The notes below the pieces were generated by a model. It saw nothing but the letters and a program-made list of their open reading frames with translations, had not been told where the DNA came from and ran no database searches. From positions 1-54,308 of the forward strand of contig NZ_JAGQBB010000021.1 in NCBI RefSeq assembly GCF_024345415.1: DNA of 54,308 nt. Direction: 5' to 3'. The stretch's first letter is position 1. Every line of letters starts with the position of its first letter. This DNA comes from Synechococcus sp. Tobar12-5m-g (GTDB lineage Bacteria; Cyanobacteriota; Cyanobacteriia; PCC-6307; Cyanobiaceae). This document shows, in pieces, positions 7,005-13,731 of this stretch. The translations under genes were made by a program, and so were the position numbers.

Positions 7005-7325
7005 GTGAAGGTGATCGTGGATCTCTGTGTGGTGCCGATCGGCGTGGGTGTGCACCTGGCCCCCTACATCGCCGCCTGCGAAACGGTGCTCACCGAGGCG
7101 AGTCTGAAGATCCAGCTGCACCCCAACGGCACCGCCATAGAAGGCGAATGGGCGCCGGTGTTCCAGGCGATCGAGGCCTGCCATCAGGCGGTGCACGCCA
7201 TGGGCTGCCCCCGCGTATACACAACCGTGAAGATCAACACCCGCACCGACAGGGACCAGACGCTGGAGGACAAGGTGGCAAGCGTTGAGGCGCTGCTCCA
7301 ACAACTGCCGGAAAGGGACCAATGA
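7005..7325 (+). CDS. Thiamine-binding protein, MTH1187/YkoF family
   Basis: A 106-residue protein of the DUF77/MTH1187 family (PF01910), whose members bind thiamine-like ligands in a ferredoxin-like fold. The start KVIVDLCVVPIGVGVHLAPY and the following YIAACETVL, KIQLHPNGTAIEGEW and RVYTTVKINTRTDRD are characteristic. The GTG at 7005 is chosen because the family motif begins immediately after it and AAAAGGGGCC precedes it. The gene is divergent from the truncated CopD frame. A 16-codon relic of a second copy is at 26036-26086. Length and motif content look intact, so this is the functional copy. Confidence 0.85.
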   Translation: MKVIVDLCVVPIGVGVHLAPYIAACETVLTEASLKIQLHPNGTAIEGEWAPVFQAIEACHQAVHAMGCPRVYTTVKINTRTDRDQTLEDKVASVEALLQQLPERDQ

Positions 7326-7432
7326 GAAGCCAGGGCTAGGGCCGGTTGCCTTGCTTGTCAGTACGGCAAGCCGATCCAACCCAGCGCCGCCGGCTCCAGA
7401 GTGGGTTCAGTTCCGCTGTGGAAGAAGAGGCC

Positions 7433-7615
7433 ATGACCACGACCCTCGAAAAACCAACTGTTCTGAAGTGCGCCTGCCCAGGGTGCAACTGCACGGTGCA
7501 ACCGGAGACACCTTTCCGCAGCGGCGCTTTGCTGTTCTGCAGCAACGCCTGCGCCAAGGGGCACCCCAATGGCGAGCCCTGCCACGCCGGCTGCGGCTGC
7601 GAATGCCAGGGCTGA
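7433..7615 (+). CDS. smtA: Bacterial metallothionein, SmtA type
   Basis: A 60-residue protein with ten cysteines and two histidines. The clusters are KCACPGCNC near residues 12-20, LLFCSNACAKGHPNGEPCH near 36-54, and GCGCEC at the end. This arrangement matches the PF02069 metallothioneins that bind Zn, Cd or Cu in cyanobacteria. The ATG at 7433 follows GAAGAAGAGG at 7421-7430, a good ribosome binding site. A VOC-like gene begins 16 bases after the stop. The same gene pair with the same 16-base gap is found inverted at 19798-20175. No clear SmtB operator was recognised upstream. Confidence 0.9.
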   Translation: MTTTLEKPTVLKCACPGCNCTVQPETPFRSGALLFCSNACAKGHPNGEPCHAGCGCECQG

Positions 7616-7631
7616 GCCTTGAAGGCCTGGT

Positions 7632-7925
7632 GTGGTGGAGAAGCTGAGCAACTCGATCCTGCTGGCTGCGGCAGATCCAGCTGCCCTTGCAGCGTTCTAT
7701 GCCGCCTTGCTACAGGTCGAGGTGACACCCGGCCTGGGCCCATCCCATTGGCGGGTGCCCTGGCCCGCTGGCGGCCGGCTGGCCCTTTGCCTCCAGCGGT
7801 CCTCGGAGGGGAGAGATCGGTTGGCGGTGCTCAACGCCTGGCTTGAGGCCTCCGCCGGGCTGGGAGCAGAGCTGGTGGATCCGGACGGGAACCGGCTGCT
7901 GCTGCTGCTGCTGCTGGTCAGCTGA
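7632..7925 (+). CDS. Short VOC/glyoxalase-like protein (copy 2)
   Basis: A 97-residue protein starting at a GTG 16 bases after the metallothionein stop. It contains SILLAAADPAALAAFYAALL, then SHWRVPWPAGGRLALCLQR, and ends with AELVDPDGNRLLLLLLLVS. The VOC beta-strand blocks are present at both ends, but the protein is shorter than usual for the superfamily, like copy 1. It is probably co-transcribed with smtA. The terminal Leu run comes from a CTG repeat (7907-7918) and may be a site of slippage. Function is not known. Confidence 0.55.
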   Translation: MVEKLSNSILLAAADPAALAAFYAALLQVEVTPGLGPSHWRVPWPAGGRLALCLQRSSEGRDRLAVLNAWLEASAGLGAELVDPDGNRLLLLLLLVS

Positions 7926-8230
7926 GCCATTCCGCCAGGTTGGAGTAACGCCGGCGGCCCAGGTGGTTCTTCACGGCCATCGCCAGGGCCTTCTCTGGCC
8001 CACCAGATCGCGCTGCAGCATCGCGTCGTGCTGGGTGAGCAGCGGGATCACCACGGCGGGGTATTCGCTGCCCTGGCTCTTGTGGATCGTGCAGGCGTAG
8101 CCGGTCAAGAGGTAGTCGAGTTCGCCCGGGGGTTCTGGGACACGAAAGACACCCCAACCCCCTTGCCAGATCAGGCGGCGGCCTTGGCTGGCCGGCTGCA
8201 CACTGAATGGTGGGCCAGCGGCCCGTGTCG
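7918..8230 (-). pseudogene. RecD2-like helicase C-terminal remnant
   Basis: In one frame the minus strand reads [20 protein letters not shown], then [17 protein letters not shown], which is the conserved C-terminal helicase motif of RecD/RecD2 (superfamily 1B). A second frame continues with [20 protein letters not shown] and EWLS before the stop. Between them the segment that normally includes LYTALTRA is missing, with a frameshift. Only about 80 codons of a normally 700-residue protein remain; upstream sequence is unrelated. It converges on the VOC-like gene. Confidence 0.75.
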
Positions 8231-8244
8231 TACGCCTGAGCCCG

Positions 8245-9861
8245 ATGTCCGCACCGATGGTTGCCGCCAGCACCCCCATCAGCGTGGAGCTGGAGCAGGG
8301 AAAGGAGTACTTCTATTGCGCCTGCGGCAGGTCGGCCGGCCAGCCCTTCTGCGACGGCTCCCATCAGGGCACAGCGTTCAGCCCCCTGGCCTTCGTGGCC
8401 GAAACGAGCAGCAGGGCCGTGCTGTGCCGCTGCAAGCAGACCGCCACCCCGCCCTACTGCGACGGCAGCCACAGCCGGGTGCCGGCCGATCGGGTCGGAA
8501 CGGCCTACAGCGTCGTCTCTGACGCCAACGGGCCCGAACCTGACGACGCAATGCCGACGCCCCATCCCACGCCGGAAGAACCCAACGTGGTGCTGATCCA
8601 CGAGCTGGCCGAACATGGCCTCGATCGGGTGGGCCCCGAGGGGACGCTGGCGGCCATGGGTGTGCCGCGCTCCCAGCTGCCTTGCTGGGATGACATCCAG
8701 ATCCTGGTGGCCCAGCTGGCCCGCCAGCCCCTGCCAAGCGAGGCGGTGGTGGGCACCGAGCTGGTGATCGGCCCCCAGGCACGGCGACCCCTGCGACTGG
8801 AGATCCCCCTGCTGGTCTCCGACATGAGTTTCGGGGCCCTCTCCGAGGAGGCAAAGCTGGCCCTGGCCACAGGAGCTGAGCGAGCCGGGACGGGGATCTG
8901 CTCCGGGGAAGGGGGGATGCTGCCACAGGAGCAGGCCGCCAACCGCCGCTATCTCTTTGAACTGGGTCCGGCCCGGTTCGGCTACCGGGAGGAGCTGCTG
9001 CCTCGCGTGCAGGCCTTCCACTTCAAGGCCGGCCAGGCCGCCAAGACCGGCAGCGGCGGCTACCTGCCGGCCACCAAGGTGACCGCCCGCATCGCCGCGA
9101 TCCGTGGCATCCCCGAAGGCCAGCCGATCCACTCACCTCCCTCGTTCGTCGATCTCCATACCCCGGGCGATTTCCGTGCCTTCGCCGATCGGGTGCGGGA
9201 GCTGACCGGCGGCATCCCGGTGGGTTTCAAGCTCAGTGCCCAGCACATTGAGGCCGACCTGGACTTCGCCCTCGAGGCCGGCGCCGATTACCTCATTCTC
9301 GATGGCCGCGGCGGCGGCACCGGCGCCGCTCCCCTGCTGCTGCGCGATCACATCGCCGTGCCCACCATCCCTGCCCTGGCAAGGGCCCGGGCCCACCTCG
9401 ACCGCCGGGGCGCCAGCGGCCGCGTCACATTGATCGCCACCGGCGGCCTGCGCACCCCGGCCGACTGCGTCAAGGCCCTTGCCCTGGGGGCCGACGGGGT
9501 CGCCCTGGCCAATGCGGCGATCCAGGCGATCGGCTGTGTCGGCGCCAGGATCTGCCACACCAACCGCTGTCCGGCGGGCATCGCCACCCAGGATCCGCAG
9601 CTGCGCCGTCGGTTGGAGGTGGAGCATGCAGCCCAGCGGCTGGAGCGGTTCCTGCACGCGGCGGTGGCGCTGATGCAGGTGCTGGCACGAGCCTGTGGCC
9701 ACGACCATCTGCGCGGTTTCTCCAGGAACGACCTGGCCAGCTGGCACCGGGAGGGGGCGGATCTGGCCGGCATCGCCTGGAGCGGGTCGGCCACCGAAAC
9801 GGCGGCGTCTATCCGCGGATGCATCAGCACCACGGTGGCCTCCAGGGTCCAGCTGGGCTAG
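8245..9861 (+). CDS. FMN glutamate-synthase-like protein with twin CDGSH motifs
   Basis: A 538-residue protein in two parts. The first 80 residues hold two CDGSH iron-sulfur motifs, [16 protein letters not shown] at 25-40 and [16 protein letters not shown] at 61-76; each would bind one 2Fe-2S cluster. The rest is the FMN-binding synthase domain of the GltB family: [65 protein letters not shown], and [19 protein letters not shown]. It lacks the glutaminase domain, so it is not a complete GOGAT. A role as an FMN oxidoreductase fed electrons by the CDGSH clusters is an inference. A strong hairpin terminator follows about 100 bases later. Confidence 0.88.
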   Translation: MSAPMVAASTPISVELEQGKEYFYCACGRSAGQPFCDGSHQGTAFSPLAFVAETSSRAVLCRCKQTATPPYCDGSHSRVPADRVGTAYSVVSDANGPEPDDAMPTPHPTPEEPNVVLIHELAEHGLDRVGPEGTLAAMGVPRSQLPCWDDIQILVAQLARQPLPSEAVVGTELVIGPQARRPLRLEIPLLVSDMSFGALSEEAKLALATGAERAGTGICSGEGGMLPQEQAANRRYLFELGPARFGYREELLPRVQAFHFKAGQAAKTGSGGYLPATKVTARIAAIRGIPEGQPIHSPPSFVDLHTPGDFRAFADRVRELTGGIPVGFKLSAQHIEADLDFALEAGADYLILDGRGGGTGAAPLLLRDHIAVPTIPALARARAHLDRRGASGRVTLIATGGLRTPADCVKALALGADGVALANAAIQAIGCVGARICHTNRCPAGIATQDPQLRRRLEVEHAAQRLERFLHAAVALMQVLARACGHDHLRGFSRNDLASWHREGADLAGIAWSGSATETAASIRGCISTTVASRVQLG

Positions 9862-9962
9862 GCCAGAAGATTATTGGCGGCAAGCTCGAATGACTCGCGG
9901 TAGTCCTCGACCAGGGCCTGGTGGATCTGCGCGAGGTCAGGCATGGGAAAGGGTCTGCACGA

Positions 9963-10006
9963 CAGAGCCCGGTGACAAGGACACCGGGCTCTGAAGGAGT
10001 TTTTTC
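9963..10006 (+). terminator. Intrinsic terminator
   Basis: A 12-bp perfect stem, CAGAGCCCGGTG and CACCGGGCTCTG, closes a seven-base loop and is followed by AAGGAGTTTTTTC. It lies about 100 bases after the stop of the CDGSH-synthase gene and fits termination of that transcript. The 330 bases after it, up to the HD gene, show no supported gene. Confidence 0.8.
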
Positions 10007-10383
10007 ATGGGGGCGGAGTGGCTGACGCTGGCACCTGGGGCCAGGGTTCCAGTGGGGCTTTCCCATGGGTCCGGGGCACCTGAGGCGAGGCCGTTAACGG
10101 TGCAGTGGACGGCGGCGGAACACACACAGCGGTGTCACACGCCAGGGAAGCCAGAGATCCGATGAGAGTGGTGGAGCAGGGGCCGGATCATCAGCGCTCC
10201 TGACGCCTGCCCTGGGGGAGTGTCATCCATCAAAGGGCCTCCGAATCCGGTACCTGAACGATCGGACGGCCAGAGGGCAGGTGCAATCGGGGTTTATGCC
10301 TGAGGGCTTGATGCCGGCGCTGCCTGGTGGAACTGGATCAGCTCAGGCCAACGCCCAACCGTGAAGCGATCCAAGATCTGTTG

Positions 10384-11070
10384 ATGACGAACAAGCCCCC
10401 CACCCACAGCGAGCGCTACGACGAGGCCCTGCTCTGGACCGCCCGGCTGCACCGCAGCCAGGCCCGTAAAGACAAGCCGGTGCCCTACATCTCCCACCTG
10501 ATCGCCGTGAGCGGTCTGGTCTGGGAAGACGGGGGCACAGAAGATCAGGCGATCGCCGGCCTGCTGCACGACTCCATTGAGGATGCCGGCCAGAGCCAGG
10601 CCTCGATCGCCGAGCGCTTTGGGGAAGTGGTGGCCGGCATCGTGGTGGACTGCACCGACACCGCCGAGGGCCTGACCGGCGTAGGCAAAGAACCCTGGCT
10701 GGTGCGCAAGACCCGCTACGTGGCCTCGCTGGAGCACAAGAGTGAGACCTCGCTGCTGGTGACGGCCGCCGACAAGGCCCACAACGCCCGCGACCAGGTG
10801 CTTGATGCCCGTCGAAACGCCCACAGCTGGGATCGATTCAAGGCGGGGCTCGATGGCACGGCCTGGTACCTGCTACGGATCCACCAGACGCTCAGCCACC
10901 GACTGTCCGCCAGCCGCTCCACCGAGCTGCTCGGGGAGGCCGTGAAGGAGATCCTCGCCAGTGAGGCCTACCGGCGGATCGTGCCCAACGGGATTGCCCC
11001 GGCGGTGTGGGCGGCGGGCTATCTGGAGCGCCCGGAGACGCATCGGAGCAGATCGGCTCATGGCGGCTGA
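10384..11070 (+). CDS. HD-domain phosphohydrolase
   Basis: A 228-residue protein with the HD metal-binding pattern: YISHLIAVSGLVWEDGG gives the first His, IAGLLHDSIEDAG gives the HD pair, and SLLVTAADKAHNARD gives the distal Asp. This layout resembles the SpoT/MESH1-like branch of HD hydrolases, which often cleave (p)ppGpp or other nucleotides, but the substrate cannot be fixed from sequence. The ATG at 10384 is preferred over a GTG at 10327, since family similarity starts with HSERYDEALLWTARLHRSQA. The gene overlaps the following hydrolase by 11 bases, so they form an operon. Confidence 0.8.
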   Translation: MTNKPPTHSERYDEALLWTARLHRSQARKDKPVPYISHLIAVSGLVWEDGGTEDQAIAGLLHDSIEDAGQSQASIAERFGEVVAGIVVDCTDTAEGLTGVGKEPWLVRKTRYVASLEHKSETSLLVTAADKAHNARDQVLDARRNAHSWDRFKAGLDGTAWYLLRIHQTLSHRLSASRSTELLGEAVKEILASEAYRRIVPNGIAPAVWAAGYLERPETHRSRSAHGG

Positions 11071-11728
11071 GGCCTCCACCTCCGTGCCGCGGTTGATCGA
11101 CGGTCCAGGCGCCGCGCTTGCGACCGTGCTGCTGGCCCATGGGGCCGGTGCACCGATGGACAGCCCGTTCATGGCGGCGATTGCCGGCGGACTGGCGCAG
11201 CAGGGCTGGCGGGTGGTGCGCTTCGAGTTCCCCTACATGGCTCGGATGCGCGAAACCGGCCGCCGCCAGGGGCCCGACCGGATGCCGGTGCTGCAGGAGT
11301 CGTTCCGCCAGCAGGTGCGGCTGGAGATGGCGGATCAACCGGGCCAACCGGTGTTCATCGGTGGCAAGTCGATGGGCGGACGGGGGGCCAGCCTGCTGGT
11401 TGATGGGCTGAACGCCTGCGATGGGGTGCCCGGCTGTCTGTGCCTGGGCTATCCCTTCCACCCACCTGGCAAGCCATTGCAGATGCGCACCGAGCACCTG
11501 GTCGCCTTGCGGACGCCAACCCTGATCCTGCAGGGGGAGCGGGACAGCTTTGGGCGCCGCGAGGAGGTGGAGACCTACAGACTCTCGCCGCAGGTGCAGC
11601 TGCGTTGGATCCCCAGCGGTGACCACAGCTTCAAGCCCACCCGCAGCTCAGGCCTCAGCGAGGCGGAGAACTGGGCCACGGCGGTGGCCTTGGGCGATCA
11701 GTTCCTGCGGCAGTTGCTCAGCGGCTGA
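11060..11728 (+). CDS. Alpha/beta hydrolase, KANL3/Tex30 type
   Basis: A 222-residue hydrolase. Seen are VLLAHGAGAPMDSPFMAAIA (oxyanion region), FIGGKSMGGRGASLLVDG with the nucleophile Ser in GKSMGG, TLILQGERDSFGRREEVE with the acid, and WIPSGDHSFKP with the catalytic His. The family is usually called an alpha/beta fold hydrolase of the KANL3/TEX30 group, with no firm substrate. The ATG at 11060 was chosen because LIDGPGAALATVLLAHGAG follows at the normal distance and it overlaps the HD gene by 11 bases. A decayed copy of its C terminus lies at 25533-25631. Confidence 0.85.
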   Translation: MAAEASTSVPRLIDGPGAALATVLLAHGAGAPMDSPFMAAIAGGLAQQGWRVVRFEFPYMARMRETGRRQGPDRMPVLQESFRQQVRLEMADQPGQPVFIGGKSMGGRGASLLVDGLNACDGVPGCLCLGYPFHPPGKPLQMRTEHLVALRTPTLILQGERDSFGRREEVETYRLSPQVQLRWIPSGDHSFKPTRSSGLSEAENWATAVALGDQFLRQLLSG

Positions 11729-11829
11729 ACCCTGGCCTCCCACCCACTGCAGCGGCTGGGCCTGGGCAGCTCGATTCACCAGAGGCAACAGCAGAGGCAA
11801 GAGGCGGCCAGACCTGCCATGCTGTCCTC

Positions 11830-11842
11830 AGAGTCAGACTCT
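11830..11842. promoter_or_regulatory. Perfect palindrome, likely VapB operator
   Basis: AGAGTC-A-GACTCT is a perfect 6-1-6 inverted repeat placed three bases before the GGAGGTG ribosome binding site of the vapBC pair. Autoregulation by antitoxin binding to such a palindrome is usual for vapBC operons; binding here is inferred from position only. Confidence 0.5.
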
Positions 11843-11856
11843 TGGAGGTGAAAACC

Positions 11857-12087
11857 ATGAAAGTCACCGTCGAGCTGTCCGAAACGGAGATGGCCGAAAT
11901 CCAAGATCTCACGGGCGAGCGCAAGAAGGGCCCAGCGATCCGCCGGCTGATGGAGGAGGCGTTGCAGCAGCGACGCCGCGCCCAGATCGCCCAGCGCTTC
12001 CTCAGCGGCGAATGGGGCGTGGAGCTGGAGAGCTTTGAGGCTGACCAGGAGCGCGAGCGCCAGCGGGACCAGGCGTTCGCCCCATGA
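11857..12087 (+). CDS. vapB: VapB antitoxin (ribbon-helix-helix type)
   Basis: A 76-residue protein starting MKVTVELSETEMAEIQDLTG. The strand followed by helices, with KKGPAIRRLMEEALQQRRRA, fits a ribbon-helix-helix DNA-binding antitoxin, and the charged tail (ELESFEADQERERQRDQ) would bind the toxin. The ATG at 11857 follows GGAGGTG with a proper five-base gap; an earlier in-frame ATG-like start at 11842 lies within the palindromic operator and is less likely. The stop overlaps the vapC start by four bases (ATGA). Confidence 0.8.
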   Translation: MKVTVELSETEMAEIQDLTGERKKGPAIRRLMEEALQQRRRAQIAQRFLSGEWGVELESFEADQERERQRDQAFAP

Positions 12088-12488
12088 CGCTGCTGCTCGA
12101 CACCAGCCTCTGGGTCGACTTCACCCGGGCCCGCAGCCCGGCCCCGCTGAAGCAGTTCATCGCACCCTTCGTGCTGGACCCCGCGGCCCACCTGGCGGAG
12201 CCGGTGCGCTTCGAGGTGCTCCGCTCCGCCCGGCCCGAGGAGGCCCGCCAGCTGGAGGTGCAATTCGACGCCCTGCCCTGCCTGCCCACCCCCACGGATC
12301 TGTGGCAGCGGGCGATCAGCCTCGGCCAGTCCTGCCGCCAGGTCGGCCGAACCGTGTTGAGCCTGGATCTGCTGGTGGCCGCAGTGGCCCTCCACCACAA
12401 CGCCGTGCTGGTGAGTTTCGACGCCGACTTCGAAGCCATCGCGATGGTGAGCGAGTTGCGCCTGCAGCGTCTGGAGCGCCCCGCTTGA
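12084..12488 (+). CDS. vapC: VapC-type PIN ribonuclease toxin
   Basis: A 134-residue PIN-domain protein. The acidic positions are LLDTSLWVDF near residue 5, VRFEVLRSAR near 46, SLDLLVAAVALHH near 93 and SFDADFEAI near 110. These all look intact and the length is normal. The four-base overlap with vapB implies translational coupling. The predicted role is a ribonuclease held inactive by VapB. It is a second complete VapBC in the window and is not similar enough to the one at 3520-4193 to be a recent copy. Confidence 0.87.
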   Translation: MTLLLDTSLWVDFTRARSPAPLKQFIAPFVLDPAAHLAEPVRFEVLRSARPEEARQLEVQFDALPCLPTPTDLWQRAISLGQSCRQVGRTVLSLDLLVAAVALHHNAVLVSFDADFEAIAMVSELRLQRLERPA

Positions 12489-12513
12489 TCGATGGCCCCG
12501 ACGCCGTGGCTTC

Positions 12514-12777
12514 CTACGCCTTGAGCCAACCCCGGGCCTTCGCCAACCTGGCCGCTTCCTGGGCCGCCTCCTCGCAGCGATGGGCCCGGCGTTTGGCGTC
12601 GTCCTGGCTCTGGGGGCGGAGCTGGTAGGCCTCCATCACTTCCGGCGGTTCGATCACGGCCAGCAGGCCCTGGGTTCGGCTGCCGATGGAGGGATCCGTA
12701 AGCAGGCGAGTGATCAGGTTCAGCTCCCACAGCTGCAGGCCGGCGGAGCCAGGCGCGAACAGCTGCTCCATCAGCAC
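12514..12777 (-). CDS. Hypothetical protein, charged C terminus
   Basis: An 87-residue frame starting MLMEQLFAPGSAGLQLWELN, with LLTDPSIGSRTQGLLAVIEP and a Lys/Arg/Glu-rich tail (AKRRAHRCEEAAQEAARLAK) predicted as a helix. The open frame continues upstream without an ATG (reading GLPNSRRFRPGQLDAFKQG), so this may be the end of a longer decayed gene, or it may start at a GTG two codons before the ATG. I do not recognise a family. The codon use looks like that of neighbouring real genes, which is the main reason to keep it. It converges with vapC. Confidence 0.4.
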   Translation of the reverse strand: MLMEQLFAPGSAGLQLWELNLITRLLTDPSIGSRTQGLLAVIEPPEVMEAYQLRPQSQDDAKRRAHRCEEAAQEAARLAKARGWLKA

Positions 12778-12922
12778 ACCCAGGCACCCCTGCTTGAAGG
12801 CGTCGAGCTGGCCGGGCCGGAAGCGGCGGCTATTGGGCAGACCCTCCGCCCACCGGCTGCTCGGCCGCCAGGCCCAAGCAAGCTGAATGGCGAGCGCGGC
12901 GCTCCGCAGTCTGAACGTCTAC

Positions 12923-13143
12923 ATGAGCAAAGCCGCCGCCCATAATGCCGAGTCCATCCGCCGCCGTCACGCAATGGTGGAACGGCAGATTGCCCATCGC
13001 GGCATCTCTTCCCCACGCGTGCTCGACGCGATGCGCCGTGTGGAGCGCGAGGCCTTCCGGCCACAAGAGCTGCGCAAATTCGCCTACGACGACACACCGC
13101 TGCCGATCGAGGCGGGCCAGACAATCACGCAGCCCTATCCGCG
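12923..13143 (+). pseudogene. Truncated pcm 5' copy
   Basis: The frame starts MSKAAAHNAESIRRRHAMVE and continues RQIAHRGISSPRVLDAMRRV to GQTITQPY, a near-perfect match to the first 74 residues of the PCM part of the fusion gene at 13732. After PY the sequence changes to the 3' end of the convergent hsp20 gene. Bases 12965-13138 are almost identical to 13780-13953. This is therefore a broken duplicate, separated from the complete gene by hsp20. Confidence 0.85.
12965..13138 (+). repeat. 174-bp direct repeat, left copy
   Basis: This segment is repeated at 13780-13953 with only a handful of differences (for example TTCCGGCC against TTCCTGCC, and CAAATTC against CGAATTC). The copies are in the same orientation, 815 bases apart, and flank hsp20 plus a palindrome-rich promoter region. 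Both encode the beginning of protein-isoaspartate methyltransferase. Confidence 0.85.
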
Positions 13144-13148
13144 ATGGT

Positions 13149-13586
13149 TCACTCCACCGGCACCTGCACGGCGTCGCTGGCGGCAGCGGAGGCCGCCTTC
13201 TTGGGGATGGTGACGGTGAGTTGCCCTTCCTTGGCCGCAGCCTTGAGGGCTGTGGCATCGGCATTCTCAGGCAGGGAGAAGCTGCGGGTGAAGCTGCCGT
13301 AAAAGCGCTCGACACGGTGGAAGTGCTTGTTGTCCTCCTCTTTTTCCTGTTTACGATCGCCCTGAACGGTGAGGACGCCGTTCTCGACGGTCACCTTGAG
13401 GTCGTCCTTGGCAACGCCCGGAATGTCCGCCTTGATCACATAGGCCGTGTCAGATTCGCTGATGTCGACGCGGGGGTTCCAGTCAATGGCGCCCAGCAGG
13501 GACTGGGAACGGCTGGACGCCCCGTGAAGGGAGCGGCTGAACAGCTCTTCAATCTCCCTCATGGGGTTCCAATGGATGAGGGCCAT
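13149..13586 (-). CDS. Hsp20 / alpha-crystallin small heat shock protein
   Basis: A 145-residue small heat shock protein. The ATG at 13586 gives the typical start MALIHWNPMREIEELFSR. The alpha-crystallin domain runs from about WNPRVDISESDTAYVIKADI to the conserved block GQLTVTIPKK, with PGVAKDDLKVTVENGVLTVQ and FHRVERFYGSFTRSFSLPEN between. It would hold unfolding proteins in an ATP-independent way. The gene lies opposite to and between a broken and a complete copy of pcm, as if it had been inserted within a duplication. The far 5' sequence carries several palindromes that may serve this gene or pcm. Confidence 0.92.
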   Translation of the reverse strand: MALIHWNPMREIEELFSRSLHGASSRSQSLLGAIDWNPRVDISESDTAYVIKADIPGVAKDDLKVTVENGVLTVQGDRKQEKEEDNKHFHRVERFYGSFTRSFSLPENADATALKAAAKEGQLTVTIPKKAASAAASDAVQVPVE

Positions 13587-13648
13587 GACCAGGTTTGCGG
13601 GTTGACATACAGAAAATCTATGCACACCAGCAGGGGTGGAGGGTCATC

Positions 13649-13726
13649 GTTAACTAATGTGTTGGCCAACCATGACCGGCTGCAAAAGGTTAAGAAAAGC
13701 CAGCTATTGCCGGCAATTGAGTTAAC
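13649..13726. promoter_or_regulatory. Palindrome cluster between hsp20 and pcm
   Basis: Four perfect palindromes lie within 78 bases: GTTAAC at 13649, GTTGGCCAAC at 13661-13670, ATTGCCGGCAAT at 13706-13717, and GTTAAC at 13721. The area is AT-richer than its surroundings and is the shared upstream region of two divergent genes. It could hold operators for a heat or stress regulator; this is an inference from position. Confidence 0.35.
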
Positions 13727-13731
13727 CTGGG

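Noticed and set aside
7918-9132. A 404-codon minus-strand frame opposite the CDGSH-synthase
   Set aside because: Only its last 80 codons resemble a protein (the RecD2 tail), and that part is annotated separately as a pseudogene. The rest is antisense.
9858-9944. A 28-codon minus-strand frame, MPDLAQIHQALVEDYRESFE and on, overlapping the stop of the CDGSH-synthase gene
   Set aside because: It is short and has no recognised family. It could be a relic of a small protein, but neither spacing nor ribosome binding site supports it.
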